Shown: positions 1 through 7,870 of the stretch, in pieces
How positions within the stretch are numbered: the stretch's first letter is position 1
How the letters are laid out: each line of letters opens with the position of its first letter
NCBI GenBank assembly: GCA_002069765.1
Contig: MWBZ01000030.1
Location: 1-39,025 of the forward strand
Origin: a bacterium ADurb.Bin243
GTDB taxonomy: Bacteria > Muiribacteriota > UBA9980
Reading direction: 5' to 3'
DNA length: 39,025 nucleotides
Position numbers and translations under genes: made by a program
The notes under the pieces: generated by a model
Database searches by the model: none
What the model was told of the DNA's origin: nothing
Seen by the model: the letters and a program-made list of their open reading frames with translations, nothing else

Positions 1-237
1 TTTTTGATCGTTTACTAAATGCATGCGTTTTAAATAAAGGGTTGACCTTTGCTGAATTAACTTAATAGTCATGATAAAGATTGTCCACCGCTTGTGTATC
101 AAATTTTGCATGCAAAATTCAATCAGATTTTGACATGCAAACCCCTTATTTTTGAACCTTGTTATTGTTTTGTAAAAATGGCTTCAATAATTTTGAATAC
201 GCTTCCAATAACTTCTAACTTAAATTTAATTAAACTC
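1..237. other. AT-rich non-coding upstream region with TGCATGC motifs
   Basis: No supportable gene lies here. The stretch contains three related motifs: GCATGC at 21-26, a perfect 18-bp palindrome AATTTTGCATGCAAAATT at 102-119, and TTTTGACATGCAAA starting at about 128. They precede the operon promoter at 238-266 by 95-215 nt, so they could be a regulator's binding sites, although palindromes arise easily in AT-rich DNA. Confidence 0.4.
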
Positions 238-266
238 TTGACCGTTTCGCTTTTTTAGATTATAAT
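238..266 (+). promoter_or_regulatory. Sigma70-type promoter for the first operon
   Basis: TTGACC (238-243) and TATAAT (261-266) are separated by exactly 17 nt, which predicts a start near 273 and a leader of about 30 nt before the ATG at 304. A strong Shine-Dalgarno GGAGG lies at 291-295. This is the only good promoter seen ahead of the five plus-strand genes, so it probably drives all of them. Confidence 0.8.
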
Positions 267-303
267 ATACGAGTTAATCAAGCTATTACTGGAGGCGGGT
301 TGA

Positions 304-1440
304 ATGGGTTATAAATGCTCGTCGTGCGGAAGCGCCATTTCCGAATACTCATATATATGCTCCGGATGCGGAAAAGTATGCAAAGAGAAAATAGTTAAAA
401 TGTCCGGCAAAAACACCGTGGACGTCAATAAGACGCCGGAAACACAGGGCAGAGGCTCTAAAAAAGCCACTCCGGCCGAACCCGTAATATTAAAGCCTTC
501 GGGCGGCGCAGGTAAAGATAAAGGCGGCCAGAACGTCATTTATTCCAAAAGCGCTATGGATAACGTCACGTCTCAAAATAAAATCGACGTCAATAAAAAA
601 AGCGATTTCGACTTCACGCCCGGTATGGACCGCGGATCGTCTATGGATATCGGAAGCAAAGAATCCATGTTCGATATTAACGAACTGAAGCTCGACGAAT
701 ATAAACAGAAAACCGCTTCGCATAACCAGAAAGAATCTCACCGGCAGCCGCAGAAACACCATAGCGAGGGTCCGCAGCCGCCCGATGGAGAACTTAAACT
801 TTCCGGCATGGGCTATCAAAGCGGAAGAATATCGGCGAAGGCCGCGGGACGCGAAAAACAACCGCTGGCCGCCGACGGCATACTGGTGAATAAAATACTG
901 GCGGCCAACAGCGCGTTCGTAAGCTCCAGCTCTATGGCCCAATTCGATAATTTAAAGACGCCGAACCACAAGCTGGCGGTTTTAACGTGCAGCTGCCCGT
1001 CCATGACGGCGGCGGCCGAAAACGCCATGGGATTGAATCCAGGCGACGCCTACGTAATAAAGGTGCTCGGCTCGTCCACCATAGAAAACCTGACCTCCGA
1101 AGTCATGCGCTCGCTGGCCGTGGGAGTGCACCTTTACGGCGTGGAGGAAATAATAGTTTTGAGCCACGACGACTGCGTGCTGAAACAGCTTTCTACGGCC
1201 AAACTTATCGACGCGATGCGCAAAAACGAAATCAGAAGAACCGACATGGATATCAACGATATAAAGGCTTTCTGCGGAGGCTTTTCAAACTGCAAGCAGA
1301 ATATCAGAAAAACCATATCTTTTATACAGAACTCGAAGCTCATCCCCGAAACGGTGGCGATCCACGGCATGATGCTGGCCCCGAAAAGCTATAAATTAGA
1401 GGTGGTAGTCAATGGTTACAGCGAAAGAATCGTCGTTTAA
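304..1440 (+). CDS. Zinc-ribbon protein with a degenerate beta-carbonic-anhydrase domain
   Basis: A 378-aa protein predicted to be cytoplasmic, with no signal peptide. Residues 1-26 form a zinc ribbon (C5, C8, C19, C22). Residues 30-200 are a polar, low-complexity linker. Residues 215-378 match the beta-carbonic anhydrase fold: KLAVLTC, then GLNPGDAYVIK, RSLAVGVHLYGVEEIIVLSHDDC. C229, H288 and C291 sit at the canonical zinc-ligand spacing (C-x58-H-x2-C). The Asp and Arg of the usual C-x-D-x-R dyad are replaced by C231 and S233, so ordinary CO2 hydration is doubtful. In the family the fold also serves as a non-CA metal-binding or regulatory module. The start at 304 is set by GGAGG at 291-295. 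It opens the operon and overlaps the next gene by 29 nt. The fold assignment is fairly secure; the function is unknown. Confidence 0.75.
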   Translation: MGYKCSSCGSAISEYSYICSGCGKVCKEKIVKMSGKNTVDVNKTPETQGRGSKKATPAEPVILKPSGGAGKDKGGQNVIYSKSAMDNVTSQNKIDVNKKSDFDFTPGMDRGSSMDIGSKESMFDINELKLDEYKQKTASHNQKESHRQPQKHHSEGPQPPDGELKLSGMGYQSGRISAKAAGREKQPLAADGILVNKILAANSAFVSSSSMAQFDNLKTPNHKLAVLTCSCPSMTAAAENAMGLNPGDAYVIKVLGSSTIENLTSEVMRSLAVGVHLYGVEEIIVLSHDDCVLKQLSTAKLIDAMRKNEIRRTDMDINDIKAFCGGFSNCKQNIRKTISFIQNSKLIPETVAIHGMMLAPKSYKLEVVVNGYSERIVV

Positions 1441-3712
1441 AGCCGTTCTTTTTTTCACGCTCATAACGTTTTTTGCCGCCGCCTGGCTTTTCGTTCCGCC
1501 GTTTTTTGCCGGCGCGGAAGCCGCCCAGCTTAAACGCCATACGCTCAACGACGGCCTTGTTTCCGATACCATAACCGCTATGGCGTCGGATAAAAAAGGC
1601 GTTTTGTGGGCGGGCTCCATCGACGGCGCCGCCCGGTTCGACGGCGAAAAATGGGAAAAATTCACCGTCGAAAACGGCTGCCTCAAAGATAACGCGGTGT
1701 GGGCAGTCGGCGTGGACGAAGGCGACAGCTATTCCAGAATATGGTTCGGCACCGGCTTCGGGCTCGCCGTGTTTGAAAACGGCCACTGGACACATTATGT
1801 GGGGCCGCACGAAAACCCGAAGACTAAAAAAAAGGTCGAAGGCAACTGCCCTCTCGCTTCCAACGTCATCAATAAAATAATGGTCGTAAGGGACTCTAAA
1901 AATAATAAAAATAATATATTTGTCGTCGCCGGCGGAAAACTTTATAAGTTCAACGGCGAAAAATGGAGCACTTTCGACTTTCCGCGCGATATATTAAAAA
2001 CTTCCAGCATCACCGCGATGCACGCTAAAACAAGCGACTGCATATGGTTCGGAACGTCGGGCAGCGGCGTGGTGGAATTCAATATGGCCGGCATGAAGAT
2101 AACCACATATACCAAAAAAGAAGGGCTCCCTTCCGATTACATAACTTCCGTTTTCGCGGCCGAAGACGGCAGGGTATGGATAGGCACCGAAACCGGCCTG
2201 GGCATTATGGAAAACGCGAGCTGCGTGGTGTATAATTACCGCAACTCCAAGCTCGTGTCGGATTATGTCACCTGCATCGAAAAGGCCTTTTACGGAAATA
2301 TCGTAATAGCCACCGATAAAGGCATCAACCTCCACGACAGCAAAGGCTTTCTTCCTCTGCCCGCGCTTTTGAGCGGATTGAACGGTAGGCTTATATGGTC
2401 GCTGAATTATTCCGCCGTGGCTGATGTGAACTATTCCCAGCTATGGCTCGGCACCAGAGGGTTCGGGCTTTATTCGTATAAAGTGGCTAAAGACATCAAG
2501 GAAAACCAGCAGGAAGACCTTACAAAACTGGCCGTGGATAATTTTAATAAGCAGCTTTACGAACAGTCGGTTAAAAACTGGGACGACGTTTTAAGCCTCG
2601 AGCCGGACAACAAGGACGCCCTCATGTACAAGGCCCGCTGCTTTCTTAAACTGCAAAAGCCCATGCAGGCGCAGGAAGTTTTAAAAAATATTATATCGAA
2701 AAACCCCGATCTTAAAGAAGCTATTCTGCTCCTGGGAGAATCTTACGAAACCGTCCACGACTACAAACAGGCCGTGAAGGCTTACGACAACCTCGTAATC
2801 CAGTACCCCAAAGAAACGGACGGGTTCGTGCTCTGCGCTCGCGTCCTTCTTAAAATGAACAACTACGACGACGCCATATCTTACTATACCAAGGCGCTTA
2901 CCATCAATACGGAGCTTCCGTCCATTTATAAGGGGCTCGCAAGATGCTTTATGGCCAAGAACAATCTCACCAAGGCGCTCGATATCTCTTTGCAGCTGCA
3001 GTACAGAAAACCGGACGACGTCGAAAACAATATCCAGATAGCTAAAATTTATTCGCATCTTCATAAATACAACGAAGCCGAAGAAGAGCTTAAAAAAGTG
3101 CTCGTGGCCGAAGAAGGCAATTCCTCCGCCAAAGCTATACTCGGGCTCGTCAATTACGAAAAAGGCGATTTGAGCGCGGCTGAAAAAAACCTCAGCGAAG
3201 CCCTGGCCGTAAATTTCAAAGACGCCAACGCCCACGCGCTTCTGGCGCTTGTGCATATAGAAAACAATAAGGTGGAGCTCGCGCGCGGCGAAATAGCCAA
3301 CGCCCGCTTCGTCGACGGATACGAAGTCCTGATTTCCTACGCCGAAGGGCGCATACTCGAAATGGAAGGCAAGTTCAACGACGCCATAGCTTTTTATAAC
3401 CAGTCCATTAATAACGGCTATAATACCGCCGCCGTGCATTACCGCATAGCCAACTCTCTTAAATCTCTCGAAAAATACGACGAGGCCCTCAGGGAATACC
3501 ATAAGGTGCTCTCGATAGATCCGGCGTTTAAAAAAGCCGACGACGTTAAATGGATAATATCTAAACTCACCATGCCCACGGACGACGAGCTTAATTCCGG
3601 CCCCGTGGCCGATGTGGGCGCTCCGGCCGCCGGCACGAACGGAACTGGAACGGGAGCGGCTACCGGAGGCCCCGCGTCGACGCGCCCCACTCTCGACGAC
3701 CTGGATTTTTAA
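1412..3712 (+). CDS. Secreted beta-propeller plus TPR protein
   Basis: A 766-aa exported protein. Residues 1-38 are a signal peptide with a long hydrophobic core and an AEA-like cleavage site. Residues 40-355 carry repeats of the two-component-regulator propeller type: DGLVSDTITAMASDKKGVLWAG, then IWFGTGFGLAVF, IWFGTSGSGVVEF, VWIGTETGLGIM and LWLGTRGFGLYSY blades, of the kind normally found in sensor ectodomains. Residues 365-705 form a TPR solenoid (repeated NNYDDAISYYTKAL-type units). The tail is Gly/Thr/Pro-rich and ends DDLDF. There is no kinase or C-terminal membrane helix, so it is probably a periplasmic scaffold or interaction protein. The ATG at 1412 follows AGAGGTGG (1398-1405) and lies inside the previous gene, which implies translational coupling. 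Confidence 0.8.
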   Translation: MVTAKESSFKAVLFFTLITFFAAAWLFVPPFFAGAEAAQLKRHTLNDGLVSDTITAMASDKKGVLWAGSIDGAARFDGEKWEKFTVENGCLKDNAVWAVGVDEGDSYSRIWFGTGFGLAVFENGHWTHYVGPHENPKTKKKVEGNCPLASNVINKIMVVRDSKNNKNNIFVVAGGKLYKFNGEKWSTFDFPRDILKTSSITAMHAKTSDCIWFGTSGSGVVEFNMAGMKITTYTKKEGLPSDYITSVFAAEDGRVWIGTETGLGIMENASCVVYNYRNSKLVSDYVTCIEKAFYGNIVIATDKGINLHDSKGFLPLPALLSGLNGRLIWSLNYSAVADVNYSQLWLGTRGFGLYSYKVAKDIKENQQEDLTKLAVDNFNKQLYEQSVKNWDDVLSLEPDNKDALMYKARCFLKLQKPMQAQEVLKNIISKNPDLKEAILLLGESYETVHDYKQAVKAYDNLVIQYPKETDGFVLCARVLLKMNNYDDAISYYTKALTINTELPSIYKGLARCFMAKNNLTKALDISLQLQYRKPDDVENNIQIAKIYSHLHKYNEAEEELKKVLVAEEGNSSAKAILGLVNYEKGDLSAAEKNLSEALAVNFKDANAHALLALVHIENNKVELARGEIANARFVDGYEVLISYAEGRILEMEGKFNDAIAFYNQSINNGYNTAAVHYRIANSLKSLEKYDEALREYHKVLSIDPAFKKADDVKWIISKLTMPTDDELNSGPVADVGAPAAGTNGTGTGAATGGPASTRPTLDDLDF

Positions 3713-3792
3713 GTTAGAAATCGCTCGGCGGCAAACGGTTTCTGCATCAGCCCGAATATAATAAAAACATATAAATTTGGAGGTATTTAAAA

Positions 3793-4905
3793 ATGTCAAT
3801 TTCAAGAGTACGTTCGTTTAATCACATTCGCGCGGCTTTTATCGCGGCGGTTTCCGTTTTGACCGCATGCCTTTTTTTGTGCGGCCCGGCTTTTGCCGAA
3901 GACGAATTCACGCAAGTGTGGAACTCGTTTATATCCGCGCTGGAAAATAAAGACACCGGCGCCCTTAATAAAATCGTCGCGGACGACGCGGCCGAAGAAT
4001 TTTCGGCCGGAATCAGCGCGCAGATGAAATCGTCCAATAAAGAAGGCATTGCCGCTTTGAAAAAAATGAAGTATGTAAAATCCCACCGCACGGCCGAAGA
4101 TATCGTAAAATTAGGCTTCGAGGCCGCCAGCAAAATCGAAGGTGGAGAATATCTGTGGGTGGTATTGAAAAAAGAAAAAAACGGCTATAAAATATTTAAT
4201 TTTGAGCCTGCTTATTCCTTAAAGTTCCATGAAATGAAGATAAAGGCGCTCACCGAAAAAGGCCAGTCTTTTAAAGACGTCGCCGGCCCCATAGTAGAAA
4301 CTTTAAAGAAAAGGCTCGCTAAAAACAAATATACCAATTTTAATTTCACTATCGATTACGAATCTAACACCATATCGCTCGAAATATCGGGTATCGATTC
4401 AGAGCAGAATTTCAGCGACTTTATAACCCGCCGCGGCCTTTTTGCGTTAAGACGCGTAATTACTGCAAATGACGCAGAAACCGGCGCGGCCGCCGACGAA
4501 CTCTACGAATATCCTTATTATTCAAAGAAAAATATCGGAAAGTATAAAGTGGCTAAAGAAGAGATAATAACCAATGAAAAAGGCCAGATTAGCTCCACCG
4601 AGGTAACTTTTTCGGGCCTGCGCGTCCCGCAGGTGCAGATAGACCTGAGCGCTTCCGCTAAAAGCCGCCTGGAAAGCTTTACGGCCCCCTTCGCGGTCGG
4701 CGAAACGGAAGAACCGAAACTCACTCTTGCCTGCGTTCTCGATTACAAAGTTTTATACGTTTTTAAAGTAGGCGCAAAACTTTCTTCCGGCCGCTTCTGG
4801 GTTGACGATATAACGCTGGTGCAGACCGCTCACGCGATAAACTCAATTATCGCGGCCGGCCCGCTTCCCTGCCCCGTTGAAATAGCCGAATTCAAGGAGA
4901 AATAA
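3793..4905 (+). CDS. Secreted protein with a SecD-like periplasmic domain
   Basis: A 370-aa protein with a signal peptide (residues 1-35, ending ...GPAFA). Residues 36-155 look like a small NTF2/DUF4878-like alpha+beta domain (an inference from its pattern). Residues 165-368 resemble the periplasmic P1 region of SecD: ETLKKRL, a strand reading NTISLEISGI, ITRRGLFALRRV, then LACVLDYKV (312-320), GRFWVDDI and AAGPLPCPVEI (354-364). These correspond to SecD's ETLRRRV, VVELPG, LAIVLDGKV, I-x-G-x-F and RAGALPAPL blocks. None of SecD's six transmembrane helices is present, so it cannot be a translocase subunit by itself. GGAGGT at 3779-3784 sets the start. It lies 80 nt after the propeller-TPR gene and 47 nt before the glycosyltransferase. 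Confidence 0.7.
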   Translation: MSISRVRSFNHIRAAFIAAVSVLTACLFLCGPAFAEDEFTQVWNSFISALENKDTGALNKIVADDAAEEFSAGISAQMKSSNKEGIAALKKMKYVKSHRTAEDIVKLGFEAASKIEGGEYLWVVLKKEKNGYKIFNFEPAYSLKFHEMKIKALTEKGQSFKDVAGPIVETLKKRLAKNKYTNFNFTIDYESNTISLEISGIDSEQNFSDFITRRGLFALRRVITANDAETGAAADELYEYPYYSKKNIGKYKVAKEEIITNEKGQISSTEVTFSGLRVPQVQIDLSASAKSRLESFTAPFAVGETEEPKLTLACVLDYKVLYVFKVGAKLSSGRFWVDDITLVQTAHAINSIIAAGPLPCPVEIAEFKEK

Positions 4906-4952
4906 GCCCTAGGCTTAATGGCGTCGCTAAAAAATATAGTTTTAAGGATTTT

Positions 4953-6716
4953 ATGAATTACAAACTCATTGCGGCTTTTTTCGCGTTGACGCTGGCCTTT
5001 TATTCTATAGGCCTGGGCGGCGTGGCCCTGCTCGATCCGGACGAACCTGTTTATGCTCAAACCGCCCGTGAAATGACGGAAACCGGTTCATGGCTTACGC
5101 CGCGGCTGAACGGGCTCTTATGGTTCGATAAACCGCCCATGTATTTCTGGCTTTCCGCGGTTTCTTTCAAGGTTTTTTCGGTGAGCGAGTTCGCCGCGCG
5201 GTTTCCTTCGGCATTTATGGCCTCGCTTTTAGTCGCGCTGGTTTACGCATGGGCGCTGCGCGCTTTCGGCGACAAAAAAACGGCCGTATATTCCGCGCTG
5301 ACTCTTGCGAGCTCCCTGCTGTTCGTGTTTATCGCCCGCGCCGCGGTCACCGATATGACGCTTTGCTTTTTTATGAACCTTTCCTTTTTTATGATTTACC
5401 TGGCGCTCGGCGAGCCTGAAAAAAAATTTAAATATATCAATCTTTTTTATTTTTTTTCAGGGTTTTCGGTGCTCACAAAGGGGCCTGTAGGGCTCGTGCT
5501 GCCGCTGCTTGTAATCGTGCCGTTTTTGGTTTTGCGCCGCGACTGGCTTTTTTTAAGGTCCCTTTATTCGCCCTCGGGATTTCTGCTGTTCGGCTTGAGC
5601 GCGCTTCCGTGGTATATCGCGATGCTTATGCTTCACGGAAGCCAGTTCTTCAATACGTTCATCGGCTACCATAACCTGATACGCTTCCTGGAGCCCGAGC
5701 ATGTGCGCACTTCGTCGGTGTTTTTCTACGCCCCGGTTCTGCTGCTGGGCTTCTTTCCACATCTGGCGCCGGCCGGAGCTTTAATAAAAGATTTTATATT
5801 GCGCGCTTTCAGCCGGGACTTTTACGCGCGCTATTTATTCGGAAATAACGACCGGCTGGAAAACGGCGGAAAAATCGTTGCGCTTTCATTTTTACTTTTT
5901 ATAGCCGCCGGAGTTTTCGGGTTCTTTTCAATAGCTAAAACAAAGCTTGTTACCTATATACTGCCCATGTTTCCGGCCTTCGCCATGTTCTGCGGGTACT
6001 ATTATAAAAAGCTGGCCGAATCTGGTCGGGTCAATATAGCCGGCGCCTTACTGAGCGTTATTATCAGCGGCGCCCTCTTTTACGGGTTTCGTTTCGCCGC
6101 CCCGTCGAAACTTCCGGCCGTGGACGCGACCGCGTTTTATATTCCGGCTTTCGTCTGCGCCCTGATCGCCGCGGTCAATATCTATTACGGTTTTTTCGCC
6201 CGCCGTTCCGGGCTTGTATATGCAAACTGCGTTCTTATGGCCGTTTTTCTTGTGGCCCTCAACGTCCGCCTGCTGCCGGAATTCAGTAATATGTATTCTT
6301 CGCGCGCTATATGCGGCCTTATCAAAAAAGAATTAAAGCCCGGCGAAAAGCTCGGCTATTTTTCAAAAACTCCGTCCGCGCTGTTTTATAGCGATGTTCC
6401 CATAACCCATGTCAACGAATCGGCTTCTTCGCGCATGGGAACGCACGATCAGCCGCCGACGAAGGTTTCGGATGCAAACGGCGCTTCGGAAATTTCTAAA
6501 AAAGACGGTTTCGTAAGAAAAATTTCTCCGATAACGGTTGAAGAGGCTTTTAAATATCTCGATAAATTCAGAAAATTAAGAAATTTTTTATCGCATAACG
6601 AAAAAGTATATGTTATAATGTTAAACTCGGATTACCAGAAATATTCGCAGGAAATAAAATTAAATCACAAATACGGCGGAATAGCCGGCAAATATACGTA
6701 TATAACAAATAAATAA
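4953..6716 (+). CDS. ArnT-like lipid-linked glycosyltransferase (GT39/GT83 family)
   Basis: A 587-aa polytopic inner-membrane protein. The N-terminus has the family signature: a first helix, then D28-P-D-E31 in the first periplasmic loop, TAREMTETGSWLTPRLNG, the DKPPMYFWL segment and SEFAARFPSA, all as in ArnT and related PMT enzymes. About a dozen hydrophobic helices follow, then a soluble C-terminal domain from about residue 455. Family enzymes move a sugar from an undecaprenyl-phosphate donor to lipid A, another glycan or a protein on the periplasmic face. D30/E31 occupy the position expected of the catalytic acidic residue. The acceptor cannot be read from sequence, so I do not call it arnT. 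The next gene encodes a likely synthase of the lipid-linked donor. A Shine-Dalgarno AAGGA lies just upstream of the ATG. Confidence 0.85.
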   Translation: MNYKLIAAFFALTLAFYSIGLGGVALLDPDEPVYAQTAREMTETGSWLTPRLNGLLWFDKPPMYFWLSAVSFKVFSVSEFAARFPSAFMASLLVALVYAWALRAFGDKKTAVYSALTLASSLLFVFIARAAVTDMTLCFFMNLSFFMIYLALGEPEKKFKYINLFYFFSGFSVLTKGPVGLVLPLLVIVPFLVLRRDWLFLRSLYSPSGFLLFGLSALPWYIAMLMLHGSQFFNTFIGYHNLIRFLEPEHVRTSSVFFYAPVLLLGFFPHLAPAGALIKDFILRAFSRDFYARYLFGNNDRLENGGKIVALSFLLFIAAGVFGFFSIAKTKLVTYILPMFPAFAMFCGYYYKKLAESGRVNIAGALLSVIISGALFYGFRFAAPSKLPAVDATAFYIPAFVCALIAAVNIYYGFFARRSGLVYANCVLMAVFLVALNVRLLPEFSNMYSSRAICGLIKKELKPGEKLGYFSKTPSALFYSDVPITHVNESASSRMGTHDQPPTKVSDANGASEISKKDGFVRKISPITVEEAFKYLDKFRKLRNFLSHNEKVYVIMLNSDYQKYSQEIKLNHKYGGIAGKYTYITNK

Positions 6717-6746
6717 ATATTAAATACAGTCGCAGAAAGGAATTTT

Positions 6747-7487
6747 ATGGAATTTAAGCGTTCGATCTCATACGTGTTTCCGATGTTCAACGAAATAGAC
6801 AATATCGAGCAGATGGTGCTGTCAACTATGGCGGTTACCGACACCATCACATCCGATTATGAGATAATAGTGGTTGACGACGCGTCGACCGACGGCTCCG
6901 GCGAACTTATAGACAGGCTCGCGCAAAAATATCCTAAAATCAGGCCTATTCATCATCCGCGCAACAGAAAACTCGGCGGAGCTTTGAAAACAGGGTTTTA
7001 TAACGCCACTAAAGACCTTATTATTTATATCGATTCCGATCTTCCCATCGATCTCAACGATATCAAACTCGCGCTTCCCATGATAGAAGAAGCCGACGTC
7101 GTAATCGGCCACCGCCTTATAAGAACGGAATCCATCAGGCGCAAAGTGCAGTCTAAAATATATAACTGGATCATCAGGCTGCTTTTCGGCCTCAAGGTAA
7201 AAGACGTCAACTTCGCTTTCAAAGTTTTCAAACGCGAAATTCTAGAAAAAATTACCCTCCATTCCGAAGGCTCATTTATAGACGCCGAACTGCTCATAGA
7301 AGCTCTGCGCAACAATTATAAAATCAAGGAAATAGGGCTCATGTATTATCCGCGTTCGGCCGGCGAATCAAAGCTTTCCGGACTGAAAGTGATAATGAAA
7401 ATCCTTCAGGAAATGAACGAATACAGAAAACGCCGCAAAAATTTCGACGGCCTGGTTGAAAAGTTTAAAAATAAGGTCAATCGTTAA
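6747..7487 (+). CDS. GT2 glycosyltransferase, DPM1/ArnC-like polyprenyl-phosphate glycosyl synthase
   Basis: A 246-aa GT-A glycosyltransferase. The N-terminus reads SYVFPMFNEIDNIEQMV, followed by EIIVVDDASTDGSGELI (nucleotide binding), NRKLGGALKTG and YIDSDLP, the DxD-type metal site. KVKDVNFAFKVFKRE and a SFIDAELLIEA segment are typical of dolichyl- or polyprenyl-phosphate sugar synthases. There is no C-terminal pair of membrane helices, so it is of the short soluble or peripheral DPM1 type. It begins 30 nt after the GT39/83 gene behind an AGAAAGGAA Shine-Dalgarno. The natural reading is that it makes the lipid-linked sugar used by its neighbour. Its last 11 nt overlap the convergent 130-aa gene. 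The sugar is unknown. Confidence 0.87.
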   Translation: MEFKRSISYVFPMFNEIDNIEQMVLSTMAVTDTITSDYEIIVVDDASTDGSGELIDRLAQKYPKIRPIHHPRNRKLGGALKTGFYNATKDLIIYIDSDLPIDLNDIKLALPMIEEADVVIGHRLIRTESIRRKVQSKIYNWIIRLLFGLKVKDVNFAFKVFKREILEKITLHSEGSFIDAELLIEALRNNYKIKEIGLMYYPRSAGESKLSGLKVIMKILQEMNEYRKRRKNFDGLVEKFKNKVNR

Positions 7488-7869
7488 GCCTGTCTTTTAG
7501 CGACGCCAGCGCTTCTCCGGCATCGACATTCTCGGGGCAATGATATTTAAGGGCCCTGAGGATGTCTTTTTCGTTAGTTTCGAAGGTGGCGCGGCTCGTA
7601 AATATAAGATATTCGGGATATATGGAATTGGAGCTCGCCACTTCGTTCAACGATTTGAGCTCGTAGCTTTTGAGAAGATACCGCCTGGTTATGTAATTCA
7701 TGAGCTTCTGGCGGTAAACGTATTCGCTGTATTTGGGATATAAATAGTAAACGTAAATCAGCACGGCGACGCAAACCGTCACTACCGTTATAAGTATTAT
7801 TATATCGAGAGTATTCGACTTCATGGCAGTCGATATTCCCTTGAAAAATACTTGAAGTCTTTCGTCCAT
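7477..7869 (-). CDS. Hypothetical single-pass membrane protein downstream of the HEAT gene
   Basis: A 130-aa protein I do not recognise. Residues 1-20 are amphipathic, residues 21-43 form one clear transmembrane helix (DIIILITVVTVCVAVLIYVYYL), and residues 45-130 form a charged, probably cytoplasmic domain with an alpha-helical pattern (LKSYELKSLNEVASS, NEKDILRALKYHCPE). The start ATG lies one base after the TGA of the HEAT-repeat gene, and its Shine-Dalgarno (GGGTAAG) lies inside that gene, so the two are translationally coupled and probably work together, perhaps as membrane anchor and scaffold. The 3' end overlaps the convergent GT2 gene by 11 bp. I see no terminator between the convergent genes. 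Confidence 0.7.
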   Translation of the reverse strand: MDERLQVFFKGISTAMKSNTLDIIILITVVTVCVAVLIYVYYLYPKYSEYVYRQKLMNYITRRYLLKSYELKSLNEVASSNSIYPEYLIFTSRATFETNEKDILRALKYHCPENVDAGEALASLKDRLND

Positions 7870-7870
7870 A

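Noticed and set aside
2681-3805. 374-codon minus-strand open frame opposite the propeller-TPR gene
   Set aside because: It is antisense to a clear TPR-coding region, has no Shine-Dalgarno or recognisable domain, and arises from the codon bias of the real gene.
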